Of a DNA stretch of 64,000 nt, positions 46,552-58,100 are shown piece by piece (position 1 is the stretch's first letter; each line of letters opens with the position of its first letter). A program made the position numbers and the translations under genes. Origin of the DNA: Adiantum capillus-veneris (Eukaryota > Streptophyta > Polypodiopsida > Polypodiales > Pteridaceae). The stretch lies in the NCBI GenBank assembly GCA_014529385.2, contig CM043950.1:69682935-69746934 (forward strand). The letters are read 5' to 3'. The notes under the pieces are model-generated. The model did no database searches. It was not told where the DNA came from and was given only the letters and a program-made list of their open reading frames with translations.

Positions 46552-47671
46552 AGTAGTTTACTTTCCTGGGAAAAATTCACTAGAGTTTCCCCTGTAAACT
46601 GACCTCTGAACCAATATCAACCTGTCAAATGAACCAAGAAAGCTTCAGATTCTGCATAAATTTTGGCAGAGTCTCCTTTGTAAAATGGCTCTGGTGTACT
46701 AAAAAACAGACCAAAAACAGCTCAAAAAACCACTGTCTCTCTAACACTGTAAGCTGTGGGTAAACCTGTCCTCCAGCTGTACTGTCTCTCACTGTCCTGT
46801 CACTATCGTGTAAGCATAGACTGCGACAATGCCTCAACGGCAGTAAAGCAAAGATGCAATCCCAACTATCTAACTCACAGTCAATACATCCTAGCTACCT
46901 ATCTAAGGGTGCTCGAGGGATCGCTCCAAGACCTGTATCACCGAAAGGATCTCAACATTCGAGAATCCCCCAGCTCAATAAAACCTCACTCGACCCTCAA
47001 CAAAGGCTGCAGTAAATCTGACAGTACATAGACTTCCCACAAAGTCATACATCCACAAATTTCCCACTATATGCTGTAACCGCTGCGGCGGTTGTTTGCT
47101 GCGTGACTCACAGCCAGCAAACCCTCAACAGACATACATCATCTCTGACAATACATCCCATGTGGAAGTACCTGCAATGTCAGGATGACATCTGGAATAT
47201 CAAGCAGCAAACACAAGCTACCTGATGAACTAGTGGATGTCGCCTACAATCTGTGTGTAGATGTGCCCGTGTCGTATGTGACACGCCTCCAAGAACTGTG
47301 AGTCGTCCTTCGATGTGTAGACAGCCACAAATCAGCACTATGGGAGTGCCAATATCCCCCCCCAAATATATACAAGGAGAGTGATGGGGTCTAGGGCTAT
47401 GAGACACGATAACAAGCAAAATAGGTTGTTTGGATACATGTCTTTCCATCAAGATAGCCCAAGTTCTAACTTGTTGCTTTTTTGTTGTATGGTGGTAGGT
47501 ATAAGCTTATTCTTTTATGGTTTCTAGAGCTCGTTGAGTCTCCTACTAGAAACGGTTGTAAGTTCAATAATTAAAAAAACTGTCTTTTGTCTTGTGTCAC
47601 TTGTTTATGTCATTTGTCTTGTGTCAAGTGTTAGTATATGGTTTTTGAATGAAGGGATGCCAAATATAAAC

Positions 47672-47709
<38 letters not shown>

Positions 47710-49175
47710 CACCCCATGACATACTTGAGCTACATCTAGAGCTAACGCATGGATGGCCCAACTTTATCGTAAACATACAAGCCTCCCTCTCAACATACTC
47801 AATGTTTGAGTTTTCATTAGTGTCTGTCATGTGCATGCACGTATACACACACACTCAATGAAGTAATCGACAAATTGGGGGGGGGGGGGGGACGGGGACG
47901 GACAACAACATGGATGCCTAATGCTCAACAATTTTTCAAGCACTTTAGGAAAGGGTATAGAAGCATCTCTTTATGGTTATTTTTAAAATTTTAAAATAGA
48001 AACTTGCATAAATTTTTTTTAATATCATTTTTTGTCTTTAAAAAATCCCCTTGAAATATACTTTTGATCAAGTTGTTTCAGTGGTAAACATGGAGAAGTC
48101 ACTTGTTGATAAAATTTGGCCAAACTTAGAAGTTTGGTTTGTTGTTTGTTGAAATAAATGTTGTAGTGAACTATGTAAAGAAACCAATGTGATTCTTTCA
48201 ATATAGGTTGGGATTTTAGAATTAATATTAACATTTAAATGACATCAAATTACCATTGATCATTGCATTGCTCATCTTTCATTTTATTCATTTCGTTTGC
48301 AAGATTCCCTAGCTCCTCATTTACCAACCTTAGTCAATGAGCCTTACCAATATGGAATTAAAGTTTCTGCCTCACTATAAAATGTGATTTGTTCAAGGAT
48401 CAAACTCGAACCTGTAGGACCAGGTAGGTAGCATCGTGGCTTAAACCACTTAGCATCTCGTACGTTGCTGTCCGCAGAGCTTCTTTTAATATTAAAAAAA
48501 ATAGCTGACCCTCGCTCTACGGCTCCACAAAACCAACGCCGCCCCCAAACCCACCTGCATCACCGCAGCACTTGTTGACACGAGCTGCCCTTTCCACCAC
48601 CATCAACCCCCCCGCAACATCTTCGGCACTATTGCACGCACCTACACCGTCCCTCAAATATTCTGCAAAAGCTGTAGTAAACCGAGTGCATTCATGCGTA
48701 GCATCTTCAAATATTCTATCTATTTCAAGGATTACAAACAGCTAGGGGCCCCTACTAGAAACATTTTCAAAGGAATGACGGGCCTAAGTAATTTTATGTA
48801 AAAATTTAAGTTAACAATAATAATATTCATGAAGATGGCACTAGTATGTCCCTACGATTTTCAAAAAAGAAGAAGAAGAGGAGAATCAACACAGATTCTC
48901 CTCATGCATCAAATCACAAAAACGTATGTGAACTCCAAGTCTCCAGCTGAAAATGGTTGTGAGTTGCATGGAAGACATGCAAATTTGACATCTCTCTCTG
49001 ATATCTCTCTCTCTCTCTCTCTCTCATGCATGGCGTCATCAAAAGGTAGGGTTGTCTTCATATGCAATCACCTTGAAGGCGTACTGTGGCCTTGCGCAAG
49101 GAGCTGACATGGGTGAGAGAAACCATGAGAAAGGGACCGTGCTTGGAGCAAGCGCAGAGGGTGAGATTGCTAGGG
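46552..49175. other. Intergenic, with microsatellites and a tRNA-like SINE
   Basis: No gene. The stretch 46552-47470 may include the eroded 5' end of copia B. It holds (CT)n at 47675-47704, a 15-base G run at 47877-47891, an AT-rich region, a tRNA-like segment near 48400 (listed separately), a C-rich patch at 48530-48640 and (CT)n at 49005-49024. Confidence 0.55.
48398..48462 (-). ncRNA. tRNA-like SINE or pseudo-tRNA
   Basis: On the minus strand GATGCTAAGTGGTTTAAGCC resembles the A box of a plant tRNA with a large variable arm. GGTTCGAGT (complement of 48404-48412) resembles the B box. The acceptor stem does not pair, so it is not a functional tRNA gene. Confidence 0.45.
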
Positions 49176-52100
49176 AGAGCCAAGTCCAAACTTACATAGC
49201 AATGTCTCTATGTAAACTTTTCTGACACAAGGCAATACAACCATCATACTGCTTAAACTGTATACCCAAGTAATGATGCAACAACCCCAAATCTTTCATC
49301 TTGAAAGTAGCATTAAAATCAGCCTTAAATTCAGCAATATGTCTCTCATTTGGTCCAGTGATCAGCAAATCATCAACATAAAGAACCACAATGAGAAGTA
49401 CATCACCCTCACGCTTTACATACAATATGCTTTCTGTTGGACTGTTACGAAAACCTTGTTTGACCAAATGAGTTGGCTTTCTCATACCAAGCATGAGGAG
49501 ATTGCTTTAACCCATACAAAGCCTTCTTACATCTGCACACTTTGTCCTCTTGTCCTTTTATGACAAAACCGCGAGGCTGCGTTACATAAACTTCCTCAAA
49601 TATGTCACCATTCAAGAAAATAGTAACAATGTCTGATTGATGTACATCCCAACCAAAATGAGCTACCAATGCACATAGAAAACGCACAGTAGTCATACGA
49701 CAAGTGGGAGAAAAAGTCTCTTCATAATCTATGCCTTTTTGCTGTACATAACCCTTTGCAACAAGTCGAGCCTTATGGCGATCCATCTCACCATCCGGTT
49801 TGCGTTTCAACTTGTAAACCCACTTCGTACCAATGGCCTTTTTGACAGGAGGCAAATCACATAAAGTCCATGTGTCATTTTCTATAAGTGCATCATATTC
49901 TGATTGCATTGCAGCCATCCAATTTTCTGAATTCTGTGCTTCATCAAAAGACAGAGGCTCCTCAACATCATGTAAGCTAGACACAGCCAAAGCATAACAA
50001 ACTGATGCATAAGATGCATGGCGAGAGCCTAAACGAGTACGACTAGACAAAGGTGCATCCAATTTACTGTCACGCAAAGTGTGCACCAGCCATTTTGGCA
50101 TACCTCTAGCCTGCTCATTTTCAGCCCTTTCCTCATCAAGTACATCATGTACATCTGCATCAGTAATAGGCTGATCTAGAACATTTTCAGAAACCCCCAC
50201 AGGCTGTACATTTGACTCATTGGAACTTACATTCGTATTTCCACCACTGAAAAGAGGCAACAAAGTGTCATAAATGTCCTGTGAGCTTACATTACTGTCT
50301 CTAGTACGTGACAGCAAGGGCTGAACAGAATCTTCCACAAACATTACATCCTGTGAAACCAGAATACGTTTTGTTTGCGGATGATACAATCTGTAACCTT
50401 TGCTTTTAGCACTATAACCAACAAAAATACATCTGATAGCTTTATCATCCAATTTTCTGCGTTGCACTTGTGGCACCAAAGCATATGCCAAACAGCCAAA
50501 AACACGCATGTGCTCAATAGAAGGCTTTCTATCATGCCATGCTTCATATGGAGTAATAGATTGAAAAGCTTTCGTAGGACACCTGTTAAGTACATAAGTG
50601 GCACACATGATGGCCTCAAGCCAAAAAGAATGCGGCAAAGCTTGACTTTTGACCATACATCGTGCCATCTCCGGTAGTGACCTGTTTTTCCTCTCAACAA
50701 CACCATTTTGCTGAGGTGTATAAGGCACTGTACATTGGTGTTTTATCCCACGACTAGCCAAAAATGCATTAAATTCATGAGACATATACTCCCCCCCTCG
50801 ATCGGAACGGAGGGTGTCCATAGTACATTTTGAGATATTTTCAACCATAGCCAGAAATTGTTTGAAGCACATAAAAACTTCGGACTTCGCTTTAAGCGGA
50901 AATACCCATGCATGCCTGGAGTAATCATCAATGAAAGTCACGAAGTATAGGTAATTGCCCAAGGACGGAGTTGGCATGGGCCCACAAACATCACTATGCA
51001 CAAGCTACAACCTGCATGTGGCCCTAACTGAACCATCCTTTGGAAACTTAGAACGCTGCATCTTACCCAAAATACAGCCTTCACAAACATGTTTGACAGG
51101 TGCTTCAAGAGGCGACAAAGAAGCAATCATATCAGATTTTCTGCAAACGCAGCAAACTAGCAAAATTCAGATGACCAAAACGTGCATGCCAAAGTTTTGT
51201 ATCTGCAACAACAGGATTTGCAAAATTTTGTCCACACTTGTTATACAAAGTGAGCTTATACAGCCCACGGCACAAAAGCCCAGATGCAACAATTTCATCA
51301 CCAAAACTGAGATCATGAACTGTACATCTGTCATCCACAAATTTGACTATAAGTCCAAGTCTAGCAAGTGCTAATACAGAAAAGAAATTCTTCTTGATCC
51401 CAGGTACATAAAGTGCATCAACAAGTGTGAAGGAACTGCCATTTGCAGCAGTAAGCACAATCTTTCCAATTCCCTGAACTGGATAAGAGGCATTGTTGGC
51501 ACAAGTGACTAAATTCCCATGAGGGACAGACTTGAGAGAGGTAAACAATTCACGATGTGAGGTAATGTGCTTTGTAGCACCACTGTCGAAATACCACACA
51601 TGTGAATCTGCAGCAACTGACAAGCATGCATCATGGACAGCACGATTGTAAGTGCACTCTGCGCTAAAAGCCCATTTTGCATCAACATCAGCATTACAGT
51701 CTTCTTTCACAGAAGACTCAACAATGGCTGCATTTGGAGTGGAACCAGCATTTGTAGTGGAACCACCCTCTTTCTTCTTAGCCTCTTTGGCCTTCAACTT
51801 AGGACACGACTTGATCAAGTGATCATTTGCTTTACAATAATGGCAACGCATCTTCTTTTTGCCCTTATTACCAAAATTTCCAGACGAATTGCTGCCAGCA
51901 GAAGCATTAGGAACAGAATTTTTGCCACTCGCAGTAGAACCATAAGAAGTGGCTGCATTACTGTTACCACCCTTTCTTTGAGAAGCAATAAAAGCCTGTT
52001 CAACTGCACGCTGCCTAGTCCTGTTTTTTCTAGAAAGTGACTCTTGCAATAGCAATGTGCATAATGCATCAAACTTGACAACTTCAGGATTTCCTTGGGT

Positions 52101-53046
52101 CATCAGTCTCCAAGTACTAGCAAAAGTCTGGTAGGAATCTTGTAAGGCATCAAGAACAGTCTGCACCAGGGAACTGTCTAAAATGACTTCACCTGCAAAA
52201 ATAAGTTGCTCATTGATATCCTTGACACTAGCAAGGAAAGTGTCCATATCATCTTCCTCATGCATAATCTTCGACTCCAGCTCTTTATGCAGCAAAGCAA
52301 TTTTAGCCTCATTGCGGCTTGCATAAAGACCCGCTAGAATATCCCAAGCCTGTTTTGTAGATTTCGCTGAACGGATGTGAGGAACAATGGTGCGCTTCAC
52401 AAACAACGCAATCAATACATGAGCCTGCGCATCCTTAACATCCCAACGAGCTTGTTCTGCCGTAGGCAAAACGACTCTAACAACAGCAAGACCTGCAACA
52501 TTCTCAACATTGTCTACATTCTCAGAACCAGGACGTACATCAATGCCCTGCACAATGTTCCAGACGCCTTTTGATACAAGAATATGTTGCATCATATAAG
52601 CCCACATAGGGTAGTTGTCCCCATCCAACCTGTCTTCAGCAGCAGCAAACATCTTGAACACATCTGTGTTGTTGTTGTCAGCCATGGTAAATGATGCACC
52701 TGATGTGAAAACTGCCCGAAAATAGGAGAAACGGAGCGGGAACAACCTCTGCTATATAGCACAAACCGTAGAAGACTATAAGGCACCTGTTATGCAGAAA
52801 ACGACACTGACAAAAATTCTGCACAAAATGACGAAATAGCCTGTGCAGTACTGCCTGTAGTGGAAACGGAGGCCAAAATGAGCCGAAATCAAAATTCTGA
52901 GCAGACCTGGCTCTATGAGTTGTCCCAAAATATTTGTCGACCTGCGAACGCTTGCCAAAGCTCACTGAAATCGGAGAAAGTGAGCAGGTGTGTACTGAGC
53001 AGCTGGCGACTAAGCCCGGGAGGATGCAATTTGCTCTGATACCAAT
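49176..53046 (-). mobile_element. Copia A: leader, gag, protease, integrase and part of RT
   Basis: A good minus-strand Ty1/copia. The primer-binding site TGGTATCAGAGC (complement of 53033-53044) sits 2 bp inside the LTR. The frame 52745-51132 has gag (AEDRLDGDNYPMWAYMM), a zinc knuckle (CHYCKANDHLIKSC), protease FDSGATKHITS with the catalytic Asp intact, and LWHARFGHLN. A shift and a TAG near 51004-51132 separate it from the frame 51001-49445 with integrase (MHSDVCGPMP; SDRGGEYMSHEF; NGVVERKNRS) and RT (KWVYKLKRKPDGE; ALYGLKQSP). A shifted frame at 49494-49192 has YVDDLLITG. The element stops in the RT near 49178. RNase H and the 3' LTR are gone. It is disabled by truncation and at least three breaks. 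Confidence 0.93.
53033..53044 (-). other. Primer-binding site of copia A (tRNA-Met)
   Basis: The complement reads TGGTATCAGAGC, matching the 3' end of plant initiator tRNA-Met, the usual copia primer. It lies two bases inside the LTR border at 53047. Confidence 0.9.
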
Positions 53047-53260
53047 TGTTGGAATTAGGGTTGTAGAGAAACACACATAGCTTGGAGAAGACGAAGGAAG
53101 CTCAAGGCACACAATCGAGAGTGTATACCTTAGTGTGCAATGGAAAGATAGATAGCCCTAGAGTGATGGGCGTATATACAAATGCTCGGGGGAAAAAAGC
53201 TCCTAAAGAGGGAAAAAATGCCCCGACGGTCCTAGTGTGTTCACACACATCACTACCACA
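53047..53260 (-). repeat. 5' LTR of copia A (214 bp)
   Basis: The minus strand runs TGTGGTAGTGATG to TTCCAACA, bounded by TG...CA. The same block occurs as a relic at 32883-33098, which defines both borders. The matching 3' LTR is absent. Confidence 0.85.
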
Positions 53261-55181
53261 TGTATATGGTAACAACGTCTGCATCTCATCAGAAGTCGAG
53301 ACTGAATCTGGCTGCTGACGAAGGTGTCGGTGGAGTGAGGGACATGCCGTCAGAAAGTTTGCATTGCCTAATTTTTTTTATACCTTGGAATCTTTGAAGA
53401 AATGCAATTTTTTAAACGGAGAACGAGTATCACCAGTTGCAATTCTAGTTAATGACATTTTTTTCTTGCAAAATTCTCTTATTCAAGTGTTACATGTGAC
53501 ATGTGTATATGAATTTCTCTTTTGAAATTTATTTATTGACATCGGGAATGTCTAAACCTAATCCTTAATACTGATACATGTTATGCTAAAGTAACAAGGT
53601 GACATTTTTCTATTAAAACTAAAAGCTAAAAAAAATCTCAATTGTGCAGAAATTCTTTCATTTAAGAACAATTTATAATTTTTTGTAAAAAGATTTACAA
53701 TCTTTTTACAGTTTGTAATTTTTTCATTCTTAATTGTGAAAAAATGCTTTTATTTAAAGACAATTTATAATTTTTAGTTGTAAATTGTCTTCAAATGAAA
53801 AAAATTATAACTAAAAAAATATGTTTTAAATAAAAAAGTTGCAAAGAAAATCACTAGGTTCTTAAAAAAAAGGACCCATTGATACTAACAAGTTGAAGGG
53901 TCATATTGGTATAGTAAAACAAATTAATGAAATGGACAAAAGTGAGGTTCTTAAATTAAAGGATTTTTATCAAATTAAAGTATAAAAAACAATTCAATCG
54001 ATTGTCTTTTTTTTGAATGAAATGGAGTCCATGCTCTTAAATAAAATGATTTTTTTATAAACTAAAATAACAAAAAAAAAGGTGAAAGAGGACGAAAAAG
54101 ATTGTGTGTGACACAATTTTCAATGGTCTTCTTTAAAGAAGAGGTACACAAATGTCAACACCTTTCACAAAAGCTTAAAAGAAATATTAAAAAACAAGCA
54201 GATTGTACACATGTCCTCCGATCGATTTGCATCCACGGTCCACAATTTGCACCAAAAATCCACCCACCCAACATTGGCCTTATGCAAGCCAAAAATTAAG
54301 TCAAATCCATCCCAAAATGGGTATATTGAGAATTTTTGAAATTTGAGGGGTATTCACAATTTTAAGGGGTGTTTTGGTAATTTTTTCAAACAACAAAATA
54401 AAGGGTTCAATTGAAAAATCAAAACAAAAGATTATTTTAATGCTTTCATAAGAAAAGGTTGGTCTTGTGAGCATAGAAAATAATAAAACAATTTAATGAA
54501 ATGGATCTTTATGTGACCCTAGTGAGGTCTTTAAATGAAAGGACTCTTTCACGAATCAAAATATTAAGGAAAATCTCAGTGAGTCAATACTTGACATCAC
54601 GGGACCAAACTCCTATGAAGGCACAGGTTCTCCATAGCCTTTTTGAGCCGGCCAAAAACTAAAATGACTTTCATCCATGTGTTGGAAGCTCAATAGAAGT
54701 AATGGGTTTTTCTATTGTTTTTCCATTATTCTAAAATAGAATGAAAAGATGTGCTGTGTGTATGTGTGCAACCAAGAAAAATATCTACCACTCTTTAGGT
54801 TTTGAGCTAGACAAAGGTGTGTGCCACAGTGTTGTATCATTGGAACAATTCCTATCAATGCACAAAGGTTCAATGGAAGGTTTATGTTTAATCAGAAAAG
54901 GGGGAGGTGGGGCATATTCCATTTCTCGTGTCTCCGTGACCCCCCAAATTTCAATTGTTCTTTTGCAACACGTGGTTGGGAATCGGCGGTGTTGCAAAAA
55001 TCAAGTGACAGAACTTCATATAGAAGAAGAAGAAGAGAAGTCGTCCTCATACCTCTCTCCCTCACATGCGTTCCTAACAACCCACCAACAGTTACTAGGC
55101 CTAGCACTGCTTGACGCTGTTAGAGCTTCCATTGCTACCCATTTCCCTGCACTCCCATTCTGACCCCATTGCACTCTCTCC
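53261..55181. promoter_or_regulatory. Upstream region and 5' UTR of the AGPase gene
   Basis: 53261-54600 is very AT-rich with many A and T runs and no gene. From about 54700 the base composition rises. A GAAGAAGAAGAGAAG tract at 55022-55037 and CT-rich sequence up to the ATG look like a plant 5' leader. I see no convincing TATA box. The long open frame at 54741-55163 has no family resemblance and overlaps this leader, so I do not call it a gene. Confidence 0.45.
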
Positions 55182-58100
55182 ATGGCAGCGGGCGCCACCG
55201 CCCAGCTCCCTCACGCTCTGCAGATCGGGGGCAATGACCTCGGTCATGTGAACCCCGACGGCCTCGCCACCTCCTGTTCCCCTCGACCCGCATTCCTCCG
55301 CGGTGGTTCCTCTAGCTTGGCTTCCTGTCGAAGCATCAGGCAGACCTTCCTTCATCAGCATGCGGGTAGCTTGAGAAATGCGCATGCTTGCACCCGGCAA
55401 CTCGGCCTTGTCTCCCCTCGTGCTGTCTCCGACTCTACGTACGATGAAGTCTGCCTTGACCCAGATGCAGGATCGGTACTTCCAAACCATCCCTTGTTTT
55501 TGTCTACTACTTCATGCATGAGCTGGAATTAACTCATATTAGCTGCGTTGAGATCTATTTTATTGCATGTAAGCTATTGTCTCACTTCTTGTGTAGTCAT
55601 GCACAATTTGGTGTGCATGTAAGGGTCCAGGATGGGTGATCCAAGAAATTGTGGCTTATAGTATCACAGTGTTGGCAACGGTGGAGTCCCTGTGGCTCAC
55701 TGTGTTGTCGCTGCAGCTCAAGTGGCAGAGAAGTTTTCTTGGGCTGAAGAGCTTGGTTGTGTACTTTCCGAGTCGTGTTTAGTTACTCACTTTCGTTCCG
55801 ATTGACCGGAAGAGCTCACAGTCGATTGAACTCATGTCTATGGATGCACAGAGTGTAGTTGCCTATTCCGGCAATAGCTAATGTGGAGAGTTGCGAGTGG
55901 CTTTCTTATCACCTTCTGAGCACTCAGCATGGGATGTCATACAATTTTTTTGGCCTTTTTCGGTATCTTGTCACAATAAACTCATCAATGACGGGGTGGT
56001 CTTCATGTAAAGTCTTTGTTCAGTTATCGCTAGTGTAAATGCATCGACGCTAGCTGCTGCATCATATGTGACCACAAGCTTACAAAGGGAAGCAAGAAGA
56101 CGGTTTGGGAGATCATGTTTTCAGGCTTTGATGGGAATTCTGAGGAATGCCTCTTCATTTAAGGATGTGATGTCGCTTACAGGTAAACACCACCTTTACA
56201 ACATCATAAAGACTAGAATGCAAAATTGTTGAAGCAACAGGGGAATGGCCGCTTATTCACAGATGTAAAATTTCGTGGTCCTCAATTAGACAGCTCTTCA
56301 GACTCTTCACAATAATAGCCTTGGTTATTTGATGATAAATTTGATAAATTTAAGGTTTTTTTCGGACTTGAATGCCCACTCATGAAGTATGTTTTTGTAT
56401 GACACATGTACATGTGCCTCTTATCATTTTTTCATGTGCTGGTTTAGCTTGTTCGTTAATTTCCTTCTGTTTTGGTTTTAGAGATTTCTCGAGAAATTTT
56501 GGTTTAGATCTTTGTGTGTTGTCTGGCAAGTGAGATGCTTTTTATTTTGCCAATAGTTTACCTGTATGATCTTTGGAAGTCTATATTTTGTCTGAGTTTG
56601 GCGATGGCTGTAGTTTGGTTAAAAGTCATGTGGTGTGACAGTCGAGCCAAGATTGTAAAATAACTCTAGATGCCATTAAAGAAGTGGTTGTATTTATGTA
56701 ATTCTTCATTTTCATGTATATGAAATTGGGATGAGAAGAATTTGAGTTTACTTGGTCATTGGTGGTAACCTTGAGGTTTTCTGGGTCCCAGAGACTTAAG
56801 AGTAATGGTGGGATGAGTGAATGTGGGCTGTAGCACCTGCACGGCTGGAGCGGATGTGCTCATTGGTACAGAGTTAGGAGCCTTGCACTAAGCTTTGGCC
56901 GCTCCATACGTTGGTGAGATCCCTTTTATTGTATGGGGTACAGATTTGGGGACTTAGACTAGACCATCGGAGTCGGTCTAGTTGGATGTATGATGAATGG
57001 ATGGATGGAGAGATACGGAGAGACCACCAGACACTATGATCCCTTGGATGATCTGGTGTAAGGCTGCAGTGCCACATGAGGTCATCCGAGTGGGATGGGG
57101 ACCGATTGTGGTTGTGGCACTTACTAGATCTATATCTTACTTGTGGGAGTTTACAGGTTATGGTCAATGGTCATGCTAGAGTGGCCTCCAAGCGTCTCGA
57201 TTTCTTGCAATGGGGGGAGATTCTAGATGTCGGTACGCACAGATGTGAGCTTGATTTCAGTTGCATCACTTTACTTTGGACAGATTGCCACTCTTTTAGT
57301 ATTCCTTGGATGTACCATCACTTGCATTCTCACATTGAGAGATCAATGGGATCATGAGACAAGATCTCATGCAGAGAGGACGTGGATGACTCTTCCTTGG
57401 AAGTTCTGGCTTTAAAAAAAAAGCATTTTTTCCACATTGTTGAGGAAGGATGTGATACATGGATGTCCACTTCGCACGGGTTTTGATGTGCCATAGAAGA
57501 GCTTCAAGACCTCCTCCCATCAGCCACAGGTAGATGCACTTCGGTACCGAAGAGCTGCGAATATGCTAGTTGTGTGATTTAAAGCTAGAGACAGAGGAGC
57601 ATCACATATGTCGGTGATTTAAAGCTAGCAGAGGACCCATCCGGAGGCAGGTGACATATTTCTTCTAGAGGAGCAGCTCTCAGAAGGACCCCAAACATCA
57701 GGTTTAACTCATGGGACTCTTATAGATAGAGCTTCAGAGTAGTGGATCTTGACGCCCTCGGACGACCCATCGTACATTACCATCAATTTTGCGATTGCAG
57801 CATAACTGACCATTACAGAGGGGCGTGAATTAGCTTCTACTATGAGGTTCTTTACCAAGGAGAAGATTGACGCTACGATCATATGGCCAAAGAGGGTTTT
57901 TGTGAGTGTACCTACAGGGGCAGCCTAGCGACTTGTGAGGAGATCAGGCTTTGGCAGATAGGCCACCACCTGGCTCTCTTGGTTCACTTATTTGTTCACA
58001 TTTTAGTTTTTGTTACCTTAGTCTTTTGTATTTTCTACAGTGGACATTTGTATCATATCACAATGATTTAATCTTCTGGTCATAGGTCTGTTGCAGACGT

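Noticed and set aside
42164-49176. Copia A (RT cut near 49178) and copia C (starting in RT near 42977) as two halves of one element split by copia B
   Set aside because: Both carry the RT thumb segment (KFGL in A, KYGM in C) with different sequences, so they overlap instead of being complementary, and the LTRs do not match.
54741-55163. 140-residue ORF just before the AGPase ATG
   Set aside because: No recognisable motif; it overlaps the probable 5' leader and promoter, and its C-terminus runs through the CT-rich leader.
56874-57520. Overlapping ORFs in AGPase intron 1
   Set aside because: Both strands are open only over short spans, no motif is recognisable, and the splice sites on either side are strong.
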